A stretch of 64,000 nucleotides of DNA, from positions 1 through 64,000 of the forward strand of contig JAIUOK010000005.1 in NCBI GenBank assembly GCA_020161245.1. Reading direction: 5' to 3'. The notes beneath the pieces were generated by a model that saw nothing but the letters and a program-made list of their open reading frames with translations, searched no databases and was not told the origin of the DNA. The stretch is from Actinomycetota bacterium. Its GTDB lineage: Bacteria; Actinomycetota; Actinomycetes; S36-B12; CAIYMF01. The stretch's first letter is position 1, and each line of letters opens with the position of its first letter. The position numbers and the translations under genes are program-made. This document shows, one piece after another, positions 45,291-53,279 of this stretch.

Positions 45291-45749
45291 ATGCGGATCC
45301 GGCATGCACTCACGGCGATCGGGGCCTTCCTGGCAACGGCTGCCTTGCTGCTGCTCAACCCCGTCGTCGCCCAGGCCGCGGCCGCGACCAGCGTGACCCC
45401 GTCGCTGGCCTTCAGCGGGTCGGGCACGACGCTGTCGGTAGTCACGAAGGTGTCGTTCAAGTCCGGTTACGCGGGCGCGTACTACGTCAAGTACGACATC
45501 TACCGCAGCACCTCGTCGAAGAAGACCTCCCCCATCAGGGTCACGCTGACCTCCGTCAGCCAGACGTACGCCACGACCGTGAAGGGGTCGACGTACACGA
45601 CCACGACCACGACGAAGTCCTGCCCCGCAGGGACGAACAAGACCACGTACTACTACTGGATCCAGGGCACGGTCAGCGACGGAGGCACGGGGGTGGTCTC
45701 GTTCAACGGCACCCCGGTCGCCAAGGTCGCGTGCCTCTCGGTCTACTGA
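45291..45749 (+). CDS. Small secreted protein of unrecognised family, paralogue 1
   Basis: 152 residues. A signal peptide (MRIRHALTAIGAFLATAALLL, cleavage near VAQA-AA) is followed by about 120 mature residues, all-beta by pattern, rich in Ser, Thr, Tyr and Val. Landmarks shared by all three tandem copies: SFKSGYAGAYYVKYDIYRS, a Thr-run, KSCP, TYYYWIQGTVSDGGTGVV and a final ACLSVY. The only two Cys residues of the mature chain, in KSCP and ACLS, probably form one disulfide. No family recognised; an Ig-like or surface-layer role is a guess. Second copy follows after 10 bases. Confidence 0.85.
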   Translation: MRIRHALTAIGAFLATAALLLLNPVVAQAAAATSVTPSLAFSGSGTTLSVVTKVSFKSGYAGAYYVKYDIYRSTSSKKTSPIRVTLTSVSQTYATTVKGSTYTTTTTTKSCPAGTNKTTYYYWIQGTVSDGGTGVVSFNGTPVAKVACLSVY

Positions 45750-45759
45750 GGGGCGCACC

Positions 45760-46215
45760 ATGACCAAGGCACGGCTGGCCTGGGCTGCGGCCGCCGTCGC
45801 AGCGACAGCGCTCGCGGTGGCAGCGGCGCCCGGAGCCCAGGCGGTGGCGCCGTCGGGGGTGAAGCCGGTCCTCTCCTTCGCAGGGACGGGGGCGGCCCAG
45901 TCGGTCGTCACGCAGGTCAGCTTCAAGTCCGGTTACGGGGGCGCCTACTACGTGCGCTACGACGTGTACCGCAGCGCATCGTCGAAGAAGACGTCCCCGG
46001 TGAAGGTCACGGTCACGACCATCAGCCAGGTGTTCTCCAGCACGGTCAAGGGCCTGACGTACACGACGACGAAGACGTCGAAGTCCTGCCCGGCGACGGC
46101 CGCGCGGACGACCTACTACTACTGGCTCCAGGGCACGGTCACCGACGGGGGCACCGGGGTCGTCTCGTTCAACGGCACGGCGGTCGCCAAGGCGGCCTGC
46201 CTGTCGGTCCTCTAG
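45760..46215 (+). CDS. Small secreted protein of unrecognised family, paralogue 2
   Basis: 151 residues: signal peptide of about 30 residues (ending GAQA-VA), then the same mature fold as paralogue 1, which it resembles most: SFKSGYGGAYYVRYDVYRS, KTSPVKVTVTTIS, KSCPA, TYYYWLQGTVTDGGTGVVSF and ACLSVL. The two-Cys pattern is conserved. It is 10 bases from the first copy and 16 from the third, so the three form one operon. Function unknown. Confidence 0.85.
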   Translation: MTKARLAWAAAAVAATALAVAAAPGAQAVAPSGVKPVLSFAGTGAAQSVVTQVSFKSGYGGAYYVRYDVYRSASSKKTSPVKVTVTTISQVFSSTVKGLTYTTTKTSKSCPATAARTTYYYWLQGTVTDGGTGVVSFNGTAVAKAACLSVL

Positions 46216-46231
46216 AGGCGGAGGAGCTCTC

Positions 46232-46687
46232 ATGCGCCCGCGCGCCCCGCTTGCCGTCGCCGCCCTCGGCGTCTGCGCTGCCGCCCTTCTGGCCGCCGCC
46301 GGCCCCGCCGGAGCGGTCGCGCCGTCCGCTGTAACCACCTATGTCAGCTTCAGCGGCTCGGGCTCGGCCCAGGTGCTCAGCACGAGGCTGGCGTTCCGGT
46401 CGGCGTACGACGGCCCGTACTACGTCAGCTACAACGTGTACCGGAGCCGCTCGTCGTCCAAGAGCAACCCCGGCCGGGTGACGACGACGACGATCAGCCA
46501 GACGTTTCCCACCACCACGTCGGGGCTGGCGTACACCACCGCCGCCGTGCTCAAGTCGTGCCCGCCCAACACCAGCAAGGTGACCTACTACTACTGGCTG
46601 CAGGGCACCGTCAGCGATGGGAGCACCGGGGTCGTCCGCTTCAGCGGGCCGACCACCCAGCGCGTGGCCTGCACCCGCGTGTACTGA
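46232..46687 (+). CDS. Small secreted protein of unrecognised family, paralogue 3
   Basis: 151 residues: signal peptide (APLAVAALGVCAAALLAAAG), mature region clearly related to the first two but more diverged: FRSAYDGPYYVSYNVYRS, KSCPP, TYYYWLQGTVSDGSTGVVRF and ACTRVY. The Cys pair in the mature part is kept; the Lys-rich patch SSKKTSP becomes SSSKSNP. GGAGGAG lies upstream of the ATG. The stop is 9 bases from the stop of the convergent metX gene. Confidence 0.85.
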   Translation: MRPRAPLAVAALGVCAAALLAAAGPAGAVAPSAVTTYVSFSGSGSAQVLSTRLAFRSAYDGPYYVSYNVYRSRSSSKSNPGRVTTTTISQTFPTTTSGLAYTTAAVLKSCPPNTSKVTYYYWLQGTVSDGSTGVVRFSGPTTQRVACTRVY

Positions 46688-46696
46688 CGGGCCGGG

Positions 46697-47866
46697 CTAG
46701 GACGCTGCGGCCCGCGCGTCCTCGAGGCCGAGCTGCAAAGTCTCGGTGACGAGGGCGAACACCTCGTCGCGCTCGACCAGGAAGCCGTCGTGCCCGTACG
46801 GGGACTCGATGACCCGCAGGCCGCCCACGGCACCGGGCGCGTGGTCGGCGACGAGCCGCTGCGCGTGCAGCGGGTAGAGGCGGTCCGAGTCGATCCCCGC
46901 CACGACCGTGGGCATCGTGACGCGCCCGAGCGCGGCCTCCACGCCGCCGCGGCCGCGGCCGACGTCCCACGTCGTCATCACGTCGGTGAGGACGACGTAG
47001 GTGCCGGCGTCGAACCGGCCCACGAGCTTGTCGGCCTGGTGGTCGAGGTAGCTCTGCACGGCGTAACGGCCGTCGGCGAGAGGCTCCTCCCCGGGCTGCT
47101 CGTCGTTGCCGAACCGGGTCTGCAGCTCGAACTCGCTGCGGTAGGTCAGGTGGGCGATCCGCCGGGCGATGCCGAGACCCGTCGTCGGGCCCTGCCCCGC
47201 CGGCGCCGCGTGGTAGTCGCCGCCGTTCCAGCCCGGATCGGAGGTGATGGCGAGGTTCTGCGTGATCTGGGTGCCGATCTGGTCGGCGGTGGCCACGGCC
47301 CCGCTCGCCAGGAACAGCAGCGTGGCGACCCGCTCGGGGCGCGAGACCGCCCACTCGAGCGCCCGCATGCCGCCCATCGACCCGCCGAGAACGGAGGCCC
47401 AGCGCGCGACGCCGAGCTCGTCGGCGAGCAGCGCCTCGGCGTCGACCTGGTCGCGGACGGTGATCCGCGGGAACCGCGAGCCGTAGGGACGGCCGTCGGA
47501 GGCGAGCGACGACGGCCCCGTGGTGCCCTGGCAGCCTCCGAGCACGTTGGGGGCCACGACGAACCAGCGGTCGGTGTCCAGCGGAGCGCCGGGGCCGATG
47601 AGGCCGTCCCACCACCCCGGCGTGGGATGGCCGGGCCCGGCGTCGCCGACCACGTGCGAGTCGCCGGTGAGGGCGTGCAGCACCAGCACCGCGTTGGAGC
47701 GGTCGGCGTCGAGCTCGCCCCAGGTCTCGTAGGCCACGACGACGTCGTCGAGGACGCCGCCGAGCTCGAGCCCGACGCTGCCGACGCGCGCGAACCGGCG
47801 CCGGCCCACGGGGTCTCCCTCCCGCCAGGCACCGCTGGCGGGAGGGAGACCCGTGGTCGTGCTCAT
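46697..47866 (-). CDS. metX: Homoserine O-acetyltransferase
   Basis: 389 residues, full length. The alpha/beta-hydrolase landmarks are [12 protein letters not shown] (nucleophile Ser) and the C-terminal GHDGFLVE His; the Asp lies in the preceding IDSDRLYP. The N-terminal [15 protein letters not shown] is typical of actinobacterial MetX. It makes O-acetylhomoserine from homoserine and acetyl-CoA for methionine synthesis. It starts 7 bases after the metY stop, one operon. An 18-base-pair perfect hairpin sits in codons 5-19 (47811-47852), which may slow or regulate its translation. Confidence 0.95.
   Translation of the reverse strand: MSTTTGLPPASGAWREGDPVGRRRFARVGSVGLELGGVLDDVVVAYETWGELDADRSNAVLVLHALTGDSHVVGDAGPGHPTPGWWDGLIGPGAPLDTDRWFVVAPNVLGGCQGTTGPSSLASDGRPYGSRFPRITVRDQVDAEALLADELGVARWASVLGGSMGGMRALEWAVSRPERVATLLFLASGAVATADQIGTQITQNLAITSDPGWNGGDYHAAPAGQGPTTGLGIARRIAHLTYRSEFELQTRFGNDEQPGEEPLADGRYAVQSYLDHQADKLVGRFDAGTYVVLTDVMTTWDVGRGRGGVEAALGRVTMPTVVAGIDSDRLYPLHAQRLVADHAPGAVGGLRVIESPYGHDGFLVERDEVFALVTETLQLGLEDARAAAS
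47811..47852 (-). other. 18-base-pair perfect hairpin inside the start of metX
   Basis: GGGTCTCCCTCCCGCCAG and CTGGCGGGAGGGAGACCC are exact inverted arms around a 6-base loop, beginning 14 bases downstream of the metX ATG on the transcript. The encoded residues ([13 protein letters not shown]) are family-typical, so the stem is built out of real coding sequence. Likely to affect ribosome loading or elongation. Confidence 0.8.
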
Positions 47867-47873
47867 CGCGGCG

Positions 47874-49190
47874 TCAGGCGCCCTTCGCCGCGCGGAACCC
47901 CGCGTCGAGGTCGGCGAGGATGTCCTCGATGCCCTCGATTCCGACGGAGAGGCGCACGAGGCCCGGCGTCACACCGGTGGTCGCCTGCTCCTCCGGCGTG
48001 AGCTGGGAGTGCGTGGTGGACGCCGGGTGGATCACCAGCGAGCGGACGTCGCCGATGTTGGCCACGTGGCTGTGGAGCTCGAGGCCCTCGACGAACCGCT
48101 TGCCGGCCTCGATACCGCCCTGGATCTCGAAGGCGAGCACCCCGCCGGTGCCCTTCGGGGCGTACTTCTGGCCGCGCTCGTACCACGGCGACGACGGCAG
48201 GCCGGCGTAGTTCACCGACAGCACCTCGTCGCGCGCCTGCAGCCACTCGGCCACGCGCTGGGCGTTCTGCACGTGGCGCTCGACGCGCAGCGACAGCGTC
48301 TCGAGGCCCTGCGCGATGAGGAACGCGTTGAACGGCGACACCGCGGCACCGAGGTCGCGCAGCAGCTGCACGCGCGCCTTGAGGATGAAGGCGAGGTTGG
48401 CGCCGAGCGCGGAGCCGACACCGAGGTCGCGGGCGTAGACGAGGCCGTGGTAGCTCGGGTCCGGCTGGTTGTAGTTCGGGAAGCGCTCCGGGTCCGCGCC
48501 GAAGTCGAACTTCCCACTGTCGACGATCACGCCGGCGATCGCGCTGCCGTGGCCGCCGAGGTACTTCGTCGCCGAGTGCACGACGATGTCGGCGCCCCAC
48601 TCGATCGGGCGGATGAGGTACGGCGTGGCCACCGTGTTGTCGACCACGAGCGGCACACCGACCTCGTGGGCGACCGTCGACACGCCCTCGATGTCGAGGA
48701 TGTCGTTCTTCGGGTTCGAGATGGTCTCGGCGAAGAACGCCTTCGTGTTCGGCCGCGAGGCGGCGCGCCACTGCTCGAGGTCGTCGGGGTCCTCGACGAA
48801 GGTGACCTCGATGCCGAGCTTCGGGAACGTGTAGTGCAGCAGGTTGTACGTGCCGCCGTAGAGCGACGGGCTCGCGACGATGTGGTCGCCCGCCTCGGCG
48901 ATGTTGAGCAGGGCGAGGGTCTCGGCGGCCTGGCCGCTCGACACGAGCAGTGCGGCGACGCCGCCCTCGAGCGCCGCGATTCGGTCCTCGACCGCTGCCT
49001 GGGTCGGGTTCATGATGCGGGTGTAGATGTTGCCGAACTCCTTGAGCCCGAACAGGTTCGCGGCGTGCTCGGTCGAGTCGAAGGTGTACGACGTGGTCTG
49101 GTAGATCGGCAGGGCCCGCGCGTTGGTCTGGCTGTCGGGCGACTGCCCCGCGTGGATCTGCTTGGTCTCGAAGCTCCAGTCGGCGCTCAT
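47874..49190 (-). CDS. metY: O-acetylhomoserine aminocarboxypropyltransferase (sulfhydrylase)
   Basis: 438 residues, full length for the MetY group of Cys/Met PLP enzymes, which are longer than MetB/MetZ. The PLP Lys is in [16 protein letters not shown], with [11 protein letters not shown] and [10 protein letters not shown] as further landmarks. It joins O-acetylhomoserine with sulfide to give homocysteine. First structural gene after the leader peptide at 49392-49496; the Cys-codon leader and RNA structures should make it respond to cysteine supply. metX follows after 7 bases. Confidence 0.95.
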   Translation of the reverse strand: MSADWSFETKQIHAGQSPDSQTNARALPIYQTTSYTFDSTEHAANLFGLKEFGNIYTRIMNPTQAAVEDRIAALEGGVAALLVSSGQAAETLALLNIAEAGDHIVASPSLYGGTYNLLHYTFPKLGIEVTFVEDPDDLEQWRAASRPNTKAFFAETISNPKNDILDIEGVSTVAHEVGVPLVVDNTVATPYLIRPIEWGADIVVHSATKYLGGHGSAIAGVIVDSGKFDFGADPERFPNYNQPDPSYHGLVYARDLGVGSALGANLAFILKARVQLLRDLGAAVSPFNAFLIAQGLETLSLRVERHVQNAQRVAEWLQARDEVLSVNYAGLPSSPWYERGQKYAPKGTGGVLAFEIQGGIEAGKRFVEGLELHSHVANIGDVRSLVIHPASTTHSQLTPEEQATTGVTPGLVRLSVGIEGIEDILADLDAGFRAAKGA

Positions 49191-49318
49191 GTGCGTGTCT
49201 CCGGTGGTACGGCCCGCGAGGGGCTGGCGTATGTGGGTCTCGTACGGGTGGTGCCGGTGCCGGATCGGCGACGGTGAGGGTGGGGGGTCCGTGCGGACCG
49301 TGGAGCGCCCGCCAGGGC

Positions 49319-49409
49319 CGCTGCGACCGCCGGGGGACGACGGAGGCCGAAGACCTGCGGTCTCCGGCCTCGGGCTTCGTCTGTCCCCTCGTCAGGGGCG
49401 GTCGCAGCG
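49319..49409 (-). promoter_or_regulatory. Attenuator-like stem set downstream of the Cys leader peptide
   Basis: A 13-base-pair perfect stem (49397-49409 with 49319-49331; arms GGCGGTCGCAGCG and CGCTGCGACCGCC) encloses a 7+5-pair hairpin (49343-49371) and competes with a short hairpin CCCCT/AGGGG (49385-49398) that covers the leader stop. The 5' arm includes leader codon 31, a Cys codon, so a ribosome stalled there would stop the long stem from forming. A 6-pair GGTCCG/CGGACC stem follows at 49287-49300. The sequence then runs about 95 bases to metY. Confidence 0.6.
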
Positions 49410-49496
49410 CCGCATGCCGGGCATGCGACACATCTGCGAGGCCACGCGACCGAGGTCGACGTGGCGGCGCGAGACGAGGGCCGGGCGGCGATGCAT
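49392..49496 (-). CDS. Cysteine-type leader peptide of the metY-metX operon
   Basis: 34 residues. The core RRHVDLGRVASQMC matches the conserved pattern of actinobacterial leader peptides found before sulfur-assimilation genes, which end in one or more Cys and act by ribosome stalling when Cys-tRNA is short. Cys codons are 23 (TGT, 49428-49430) and 31 (TGC, 49404-49406). A promoter with TAGGGT ending 7 bases before the ATG indicates a leaderless mRNA, normal for this class. The coding stretch CGCATGCCCGGCATGCG (49411-49427) is itself a palindrome. The product has no function of its own. Confidence 0.8.
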   Translation of the reverse strand: MHRRPALVSRRHVDLGRVASQMCRMPGMRRCDRP

Positions 49497-49503
49497 GGGC
49501 GAG

Positions 49504-49532
49504 ACCCTACCGACCGCGTGGGCACCCGACAA
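49504..49532 (-). promoter_or_regulatory. Promoter of the metY-metX leader
   Basis: On the minus strand TTGTCG (49527-49532), 17 bases, TAGGGT (49504-49509), 7 bases, ATG: a near-ideal housekeeping promoter that starts the transcript at the leader's own start codon. The spacer upstream has a palindrome CAAGGCCTTG with TTG/CAA flanks (about 49560-49571), a possible operator. Confidence 0.7.
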
Positions 49533-49588
49533 CGCAGGCCCCCGAAAACCCTCTTGTTGCAAGGCCTTGGCAACTGCCCCGGAAGCAC

Positions 49589-49620
49589 CGCAGCCCCGTC
49601 CGGTGACGGACGGGGCTGCG
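49589..49620 (-). terminator. Terminator at the end of the exopolysaccharide operon
   Basis: CGCAGCCCCGTCCG and CGGACGGGGCTGCG form a perfect 14-base-pair stem with a GTGA tetraloop, 18 bases after the stop of the sugar transferase gene and before the metY promoter. Confidence 0.85.
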
Positions 49621-49638
49621 TGCGCGATCGCCGAGCGC

Positions 49639-51255
49639 TCAGTAGGCGCCGGACTTGGCGAGCACGGCGCGGACCGTGCGGGCGAGGATCTCGATGTCGA
49701 ACATGAACGACCAGTTCTCGACGTAGTACAGGTCGAGCCGGACGGTGCTCTCCCAGTCGAGGTCGGAGCGGCCGCTGACCTGCCACAGGCCGGTGAGACC
49801 GGGCTTGACGAGCAGGCGGCGCTGCACGTGGTTCTCGTACTGCTCGACCTCGCGCGGCAGCGGCGGGCGCGGGCCCACGAGCGACATCTCGCCGCGCAGG
49901 ACGTTGACCAGCTGCGGCAGCTCGTCGAGCGAGGTGCGGCGCAGGAAGCGGCCGACCCGGGTGATGCGCGGGTCGTTGACGACCTTGAGCATGGGGCCGT
50001 CGCCGTGGACGTTCTCGGTGGCGATCTCGGCCAGGCGGTCCTCGGCGTCGACCGACATGGAGCGGAACTTCAGCATCGTGAAGGTGCGGCCCTCGCGGCC
50101 GACGCGCTCCTGGCGGAAGAACGCCGGGCCCTTGCTGTCCCAGCGCACCGCGATGGCCAGGGCCAGGAACAGCGGCCAGAGCAGCAGCAGGGAGACGAAG
50201 GCGACGCCGCGGTCGAACATGCCCTTGAACACGCGGCGGAAGCCGGTGAACTCGGGCTTCTCGACGTGCAGCAGCGGCAGGCCCGCGACCGGGCGCACGG
50301 AGATGCGCGGACCCGAGACGTCGGTGAGGTTGGGCGTCACCATGACGTCGACGTGCGAGCCCTCGAGCTCCCACGACAGCCGGCGCAGCTCGTTCTGGCT
50401 CAGCGTCGACCAGGCGGCGAAGGCCAGCGTGTCGGCGCCGGAGGCCTCGATCGCGGCCACGGCCTCGCGGGAGGTGCCCACGACCGGCACGCCCTCGATG
50501 GTCTGCGAGCGCGACTGGTCGACGAGCGCCCCCACGACGAGGAACGGGTGGTCGGAGTAGGCGCGCAGGCGGCGGATCAGCTCGGCCGTAGCACGCTCGG
50601 TGCCGACGACGAGCACGCGCCGGGTGGCGACGCCGATGTTCTCGGCGCGGCGCTCCACGGCCCGGCCGATGGCGCGCACCGCGAGCGAGAGCAGGACGGC
50701 CAGCGGGATCGCGACGATCGCGTAGCCGCGGGCGAAGGACCAGTTGAGCAGGTAGGACGCGATGGCCAGCACCGCGATGAGCCGCACGCCGGCGTCGAGC
50801 ACCCGCCGGAACTCGTCGGCGCCGTCGCCGACGAACCGCGGCTCGTAGGCCCGGCCGAGCGCCAGCACGCCGACCCAGGCGAGCGGGAAGGCGAGGGTGA
50901 TCGGCACGTACGCGGAGTTGGGGCCCTCGCTGGCGTCGACGCCGAAGCGCACCAGCAGGGCCACGACGCCGGCCACGAGGGCGACGACGAAGTCCGACAG
51001 CGCCAGGGAGCGCACATAGCGGCGCAGCCAGCGGGTGCGCTGCAGCGACAGGGTCGACAGATCCGGGTGGCGGTCGGCCGGTGCCTCGACTGCGGCGCCG
51101 TCGGCGTCCCGCGGGTCGGGGACCGCGACGGGCCGCTCGTCGGGCGCCAGCGCGACGCCGGTGGCCGGCTCCGCGGACTCTCCGAGCGCCTCGCTGACGG
51201 CACGCGCCGTCCGCGAGGCCCGGCGGCCGTCGGCCCCGAGCTTGTCCTCGATCAC
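49639..51255 (-). CDS. Polyprenyl glycosylphosphotransferase (exopolysaccharide priming enzyme)
   Basis: 538 residues from GTG 51255 (AGGGGGAAGT upstream); an earlier in-frame start is less likely. Five membrane segments lie in the first 290 residues together with a nucleotide-binding-like central domain (VLVVGTERATAELIRRL). The C-terminal 200 residues are the bacterial sugar transferase domain: KFRSM, RRTSLDELPQLVNVL, GEMSLVGPRPPLPREV and KPGLTGLWQVSGRS. It transfers a sugar-1-phosphate to undecaprenyl phosphate to begin a repeat unit. Separated from the other cluster genes by 443 bases with two palindromes. Confidence 0.93.
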   Translation of the reverse strand: MIEDKLGADGRRASRTARAVSEALGESAEPATGVALAPDERPVAVPDPRDADGAAVEAPADRHPDLSTLSLQRTRWLRRYVRSLALSDFVVALVAGVVALLVRFGVDASEGPNSAYVPITLAFPLAWVGVLALGRAYEPRFVGDGADEFRRVLDAGVRLIAVLAIASYLLNWSFARGYAIVAIPLAVLLSLAVRAIGRAVERRAENIGVATRRVLVVGTERATAELIRRLRAYSDHPFLVVGALVDQSRSQTIEGVPVVGTSREAVAAIEASGADTLAFAAWSTLSQNELRRLSWELEGSHVDVMVTPNLTDVSGPRISVRPVAGLPLLHVEKPEFTGFRRVFKGMFDRGVAFVSLLLLWPLFLALAIAVRWDSKGPAFFRQERVGREGRTFTMLKFRSMSVDAEDRLAEIATENVHGDGPMLKVVNDPRITRVGRFLRRTSLDELPQLVNVLRGEMSLVGPRPPLPREVEQYENHVQRRLLVKPGLTGLWQVSGRSDLDWESTVRLDLYYVENWSFMFDIEILARTVRAVLAKSGAY

Positions 51256-51513
51256 ACTTCCCCCTTGCTCTGCCCCAGACCGCCCGGCGGGACCCATCCC
51301 GACTGCGTCGTCGAGATGGCCGGACGGCAGATCCCCAGTGAACACCAGATGTCCGACTGCCCTCGGACTCCGACGCACCCGGTAACGGGATCGTCATCAA
51401 CTTCTAACGGGCGCCGCGCCTCTGCGCTATGTGTGTCACCCAGATGGGCGAACGCCTTGATGACATTGAGAATCTGCAGGATCAGCCGACCGTGTGCGGG
51501 GCGTCCTGTCCAT

Positions 51514-51685
51514 CGTCCGAACGGACGCGTCGGGGGGTCTTCGGGGACGATCGGGAGGGGCGGGCTCGAGAGCTCCGCGGCAAGGGTTCCGGGCACGGGC
51601 CGATGCCTTCCCAGGACCGGCCGGGCCATGCGTCGCCGGACCGCTTTCGACCCGTCGAGACGACCTCGGATCGTCCGTACGGACG
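51514..51685. promoter_or_regulatory. Two 14-base palindromes before the priming transferase gene
   Basis: CGTCCGAACGGACG (51514-51527) and CGTCCGTACGGACG (51672-51685) differ only at one central base and lie 158 bases apart in the 443-base spacer 51256-51698. The surrounding sequence also repeats (ATCGTCCG before, GTCGG after). They look like two operators of one dimeric regulator. The rest of the spacer shows an AT-richer stretch (51380-51480) that may hold the promoter of the transferase gene. Confidence 0.5.
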
Positions 51686-51698
51686 GGTCGGCCGACGC

Positions 51699-53279
51699 TC
51701 AGCGAGCGGCGGCGGCCGGGTCGGCCTCGACGGCGTCGCCAGCGGGGCCGGCAGGGGCCGTAGCGGCCCTCTCCCGGCGCGGGAGCGCCCCATCGCCCAT
51801 CCGCCCCAGCGCAGCCGCCAGCAGGCCCCACACGGCCCACATGGGCTGGGGCATGCCGCTCGCTGTCCAGTACGGGAAGAACAGGTTGATGAAGGGGGTC
51901 ATGAACGCGGTGGCGAGGACGGTCACGGCGATCGCGGCCTCGGGGGGTGAGAGCGCTCCCACTCCCCCGGCCAGCCGCTCGCGCCCGGCTCGCCAGGCGA
52001 ACCAGACCACGAGGGCGCCCACGAGCAGGTAGGGCAGGCCGCCGCGCAGGATCAGCGTGATGTAGCCGGACTCGGTGTGGTCCCAGGAGATGCCGGGCGG
52101 GTCGGCCGGGCCGTAGCCGGTGACCCAGCTGCCCGAGAGCGCCGGCGCGTACTGCTCGGTCCAGACGATGATCCGGTACTGCACGGTCTGCGGCAGGATC
52201 GACTCCGACGCGTTGGGCGTGGCCCGCGTGCTGATGTCCTGCTCGGCGATGCGCTCCTGGATCTGCGGGAAGAACGCGACCACCGCGATCGTGCCGCCGA
52301 TGACCAGCCACTTGACCATGAACCGCAGGCGCTTGAGCGCCCAGCCGACGACGAGGACGCCCAGCAGCGCACCGCCGATGATCGTGGCCGTCAGCGTGAG
52401 CATGAGCGCGCCCGTCGCGAGCGCGACGACGACGAGGTTGACCCACGGCGGCAGCACCGTGCGGTCGTGCTGCACGAGCAGCGCCACCGCCACGACGATG
52501 ATGACGGCGACGTAGCCGCCCAGCGGGTGCCACATCGGGAACACGCTCGTGGCGCGCATGACGGGGTCGTACCCGGGCGTGATGAAGATGCCCGTGCCCG
52601 ACAGCGACACCGCGAACGTCTGGAACACCGGCGGGCCCAGCATCTGCAGCAGCGCCAGGATGCTGACCGGCAGGCTGGCGAGCAGCAGGCCGCGCAGCGC
52701 GATCGCACGCAGGGCCTCGGTGGCGAAGACGTGCGCCACCACGCGGTAGAGCAGCAGGAACTGCAGCGGGCCGAGCATGGTGTTGACGTCGTCGCCGACG
52801 ATCGGCACCTGGTGCACCGCGACGTTGACGAAGGCCATGACGGCGGTGCCCGAGCAGTAGGCCAGGGCGGCCCAGTCCCACGCCCGCCAGCGCGGCCCTG
52901 GGAAGCGGCGGTGGCCGAAGCCGAGCACCACCAGCGCGGCCAGCACGACGAGGACCTCGGAGACCTTGAGCCCGGGCACGGGCAGGCCGCGCTTGAGCCC
53001 GGAGGTCACCGGCACCAGGATCACGGCGAGCAGCGCGAGCAGCACCGGCCGCTGGGCCAGCCAGAAGAGGCCGGCGACGCCGATCGCCGCGGCGGCGCCG
53101 TAGAGCGGCCCGAGCTCGACGACGATCCCGGCCACGACCGCCGAGGCCCCGAGGCCGCCGAGGACGACGGCCCAGGCGGGCAGCGCGAGCACCTCCATCA
53201 CCCCGGCGCGCGGGCGCGCACGGCCCCGCGTCCCGGCCACGGAGGCCGGGCCCGCAGGGCGCTCGGGGGCGAGGGTCAC
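51699..53279 (-). CDS. O-antigen ligase/polymerase family membrane protein (Wzy-like)
   Basis: 526 residues from GTG 53279, overlapping the Wzz-like stop by 4 bases (GTGA). About 11 membrane segments, with a large external loop around residues 350-420 (TQYAPALSGSWVTGYGPADPP type loop) that marks the Wzy_C/WaaL fold. The first 30 residues are a hydrophilic basic head. It should polymerise repeat units or attach chains on the outer face of the membrane. Part of the five-gene coupled unit ending here. Confidence 0.88.
   Translation of the reverse strand: MTLAPERPAGPASVAGTRGRARPRAGVMEVLALPAWAVVLGGLGASAVVAGIVVELGPLYGAAAAIGVAGLFWLAQRPVLLALLAVILVPVTSGLKRGLPVPGLKVSEVLVVLAALVVLGFGHRRFPGPRWRAWDWAALAYCSGTAVMAFVNVAVHQVPIVGDDVNTMLGPLQFLLLYRVVAHVFATEALRAIALRGLLLASLPVSILALLQMLGPPVFQTFAVSLSGTGIFITPGYDPVMRATSVFPMWHPLGGYVAVIIVVAVALLVQHDRTVLPPWVNLVVVALATGALMLTLTATIIGGALLGVLVVGWALKRLRFMVKWLVIGGTIAVVAFFPQIQERIAEQDISTRATPNASESILPQTVQYRIIVWTEQYAPALSGSWVTGYGPADPPGISWDHTESGYITLILRGGLPYLLVGALVVWFAWRAGRERLAGGVGALSPPEAAIAVTVLATAFMTPFINLFFPYWTASGMPQPMWAVWGLLAAALGRMGDGALPRRERAATAPAGPAGDAVEADPAAAAR

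Noticed and set aside
42078..45749. Very long plus-strand frame across the kinase gene
   Set aside because: Shadow of the minus-strand kinase; only its last 152 codons (45291-45749) are a real gene with signal peptide and paralogues.
49191..49638. SAM-I or SAM-IV riboswitch before metY
   Set aside because: None of the conserved SAM-binding core elements were found; a Cys leader peptide with attenuator stems explains the region better.
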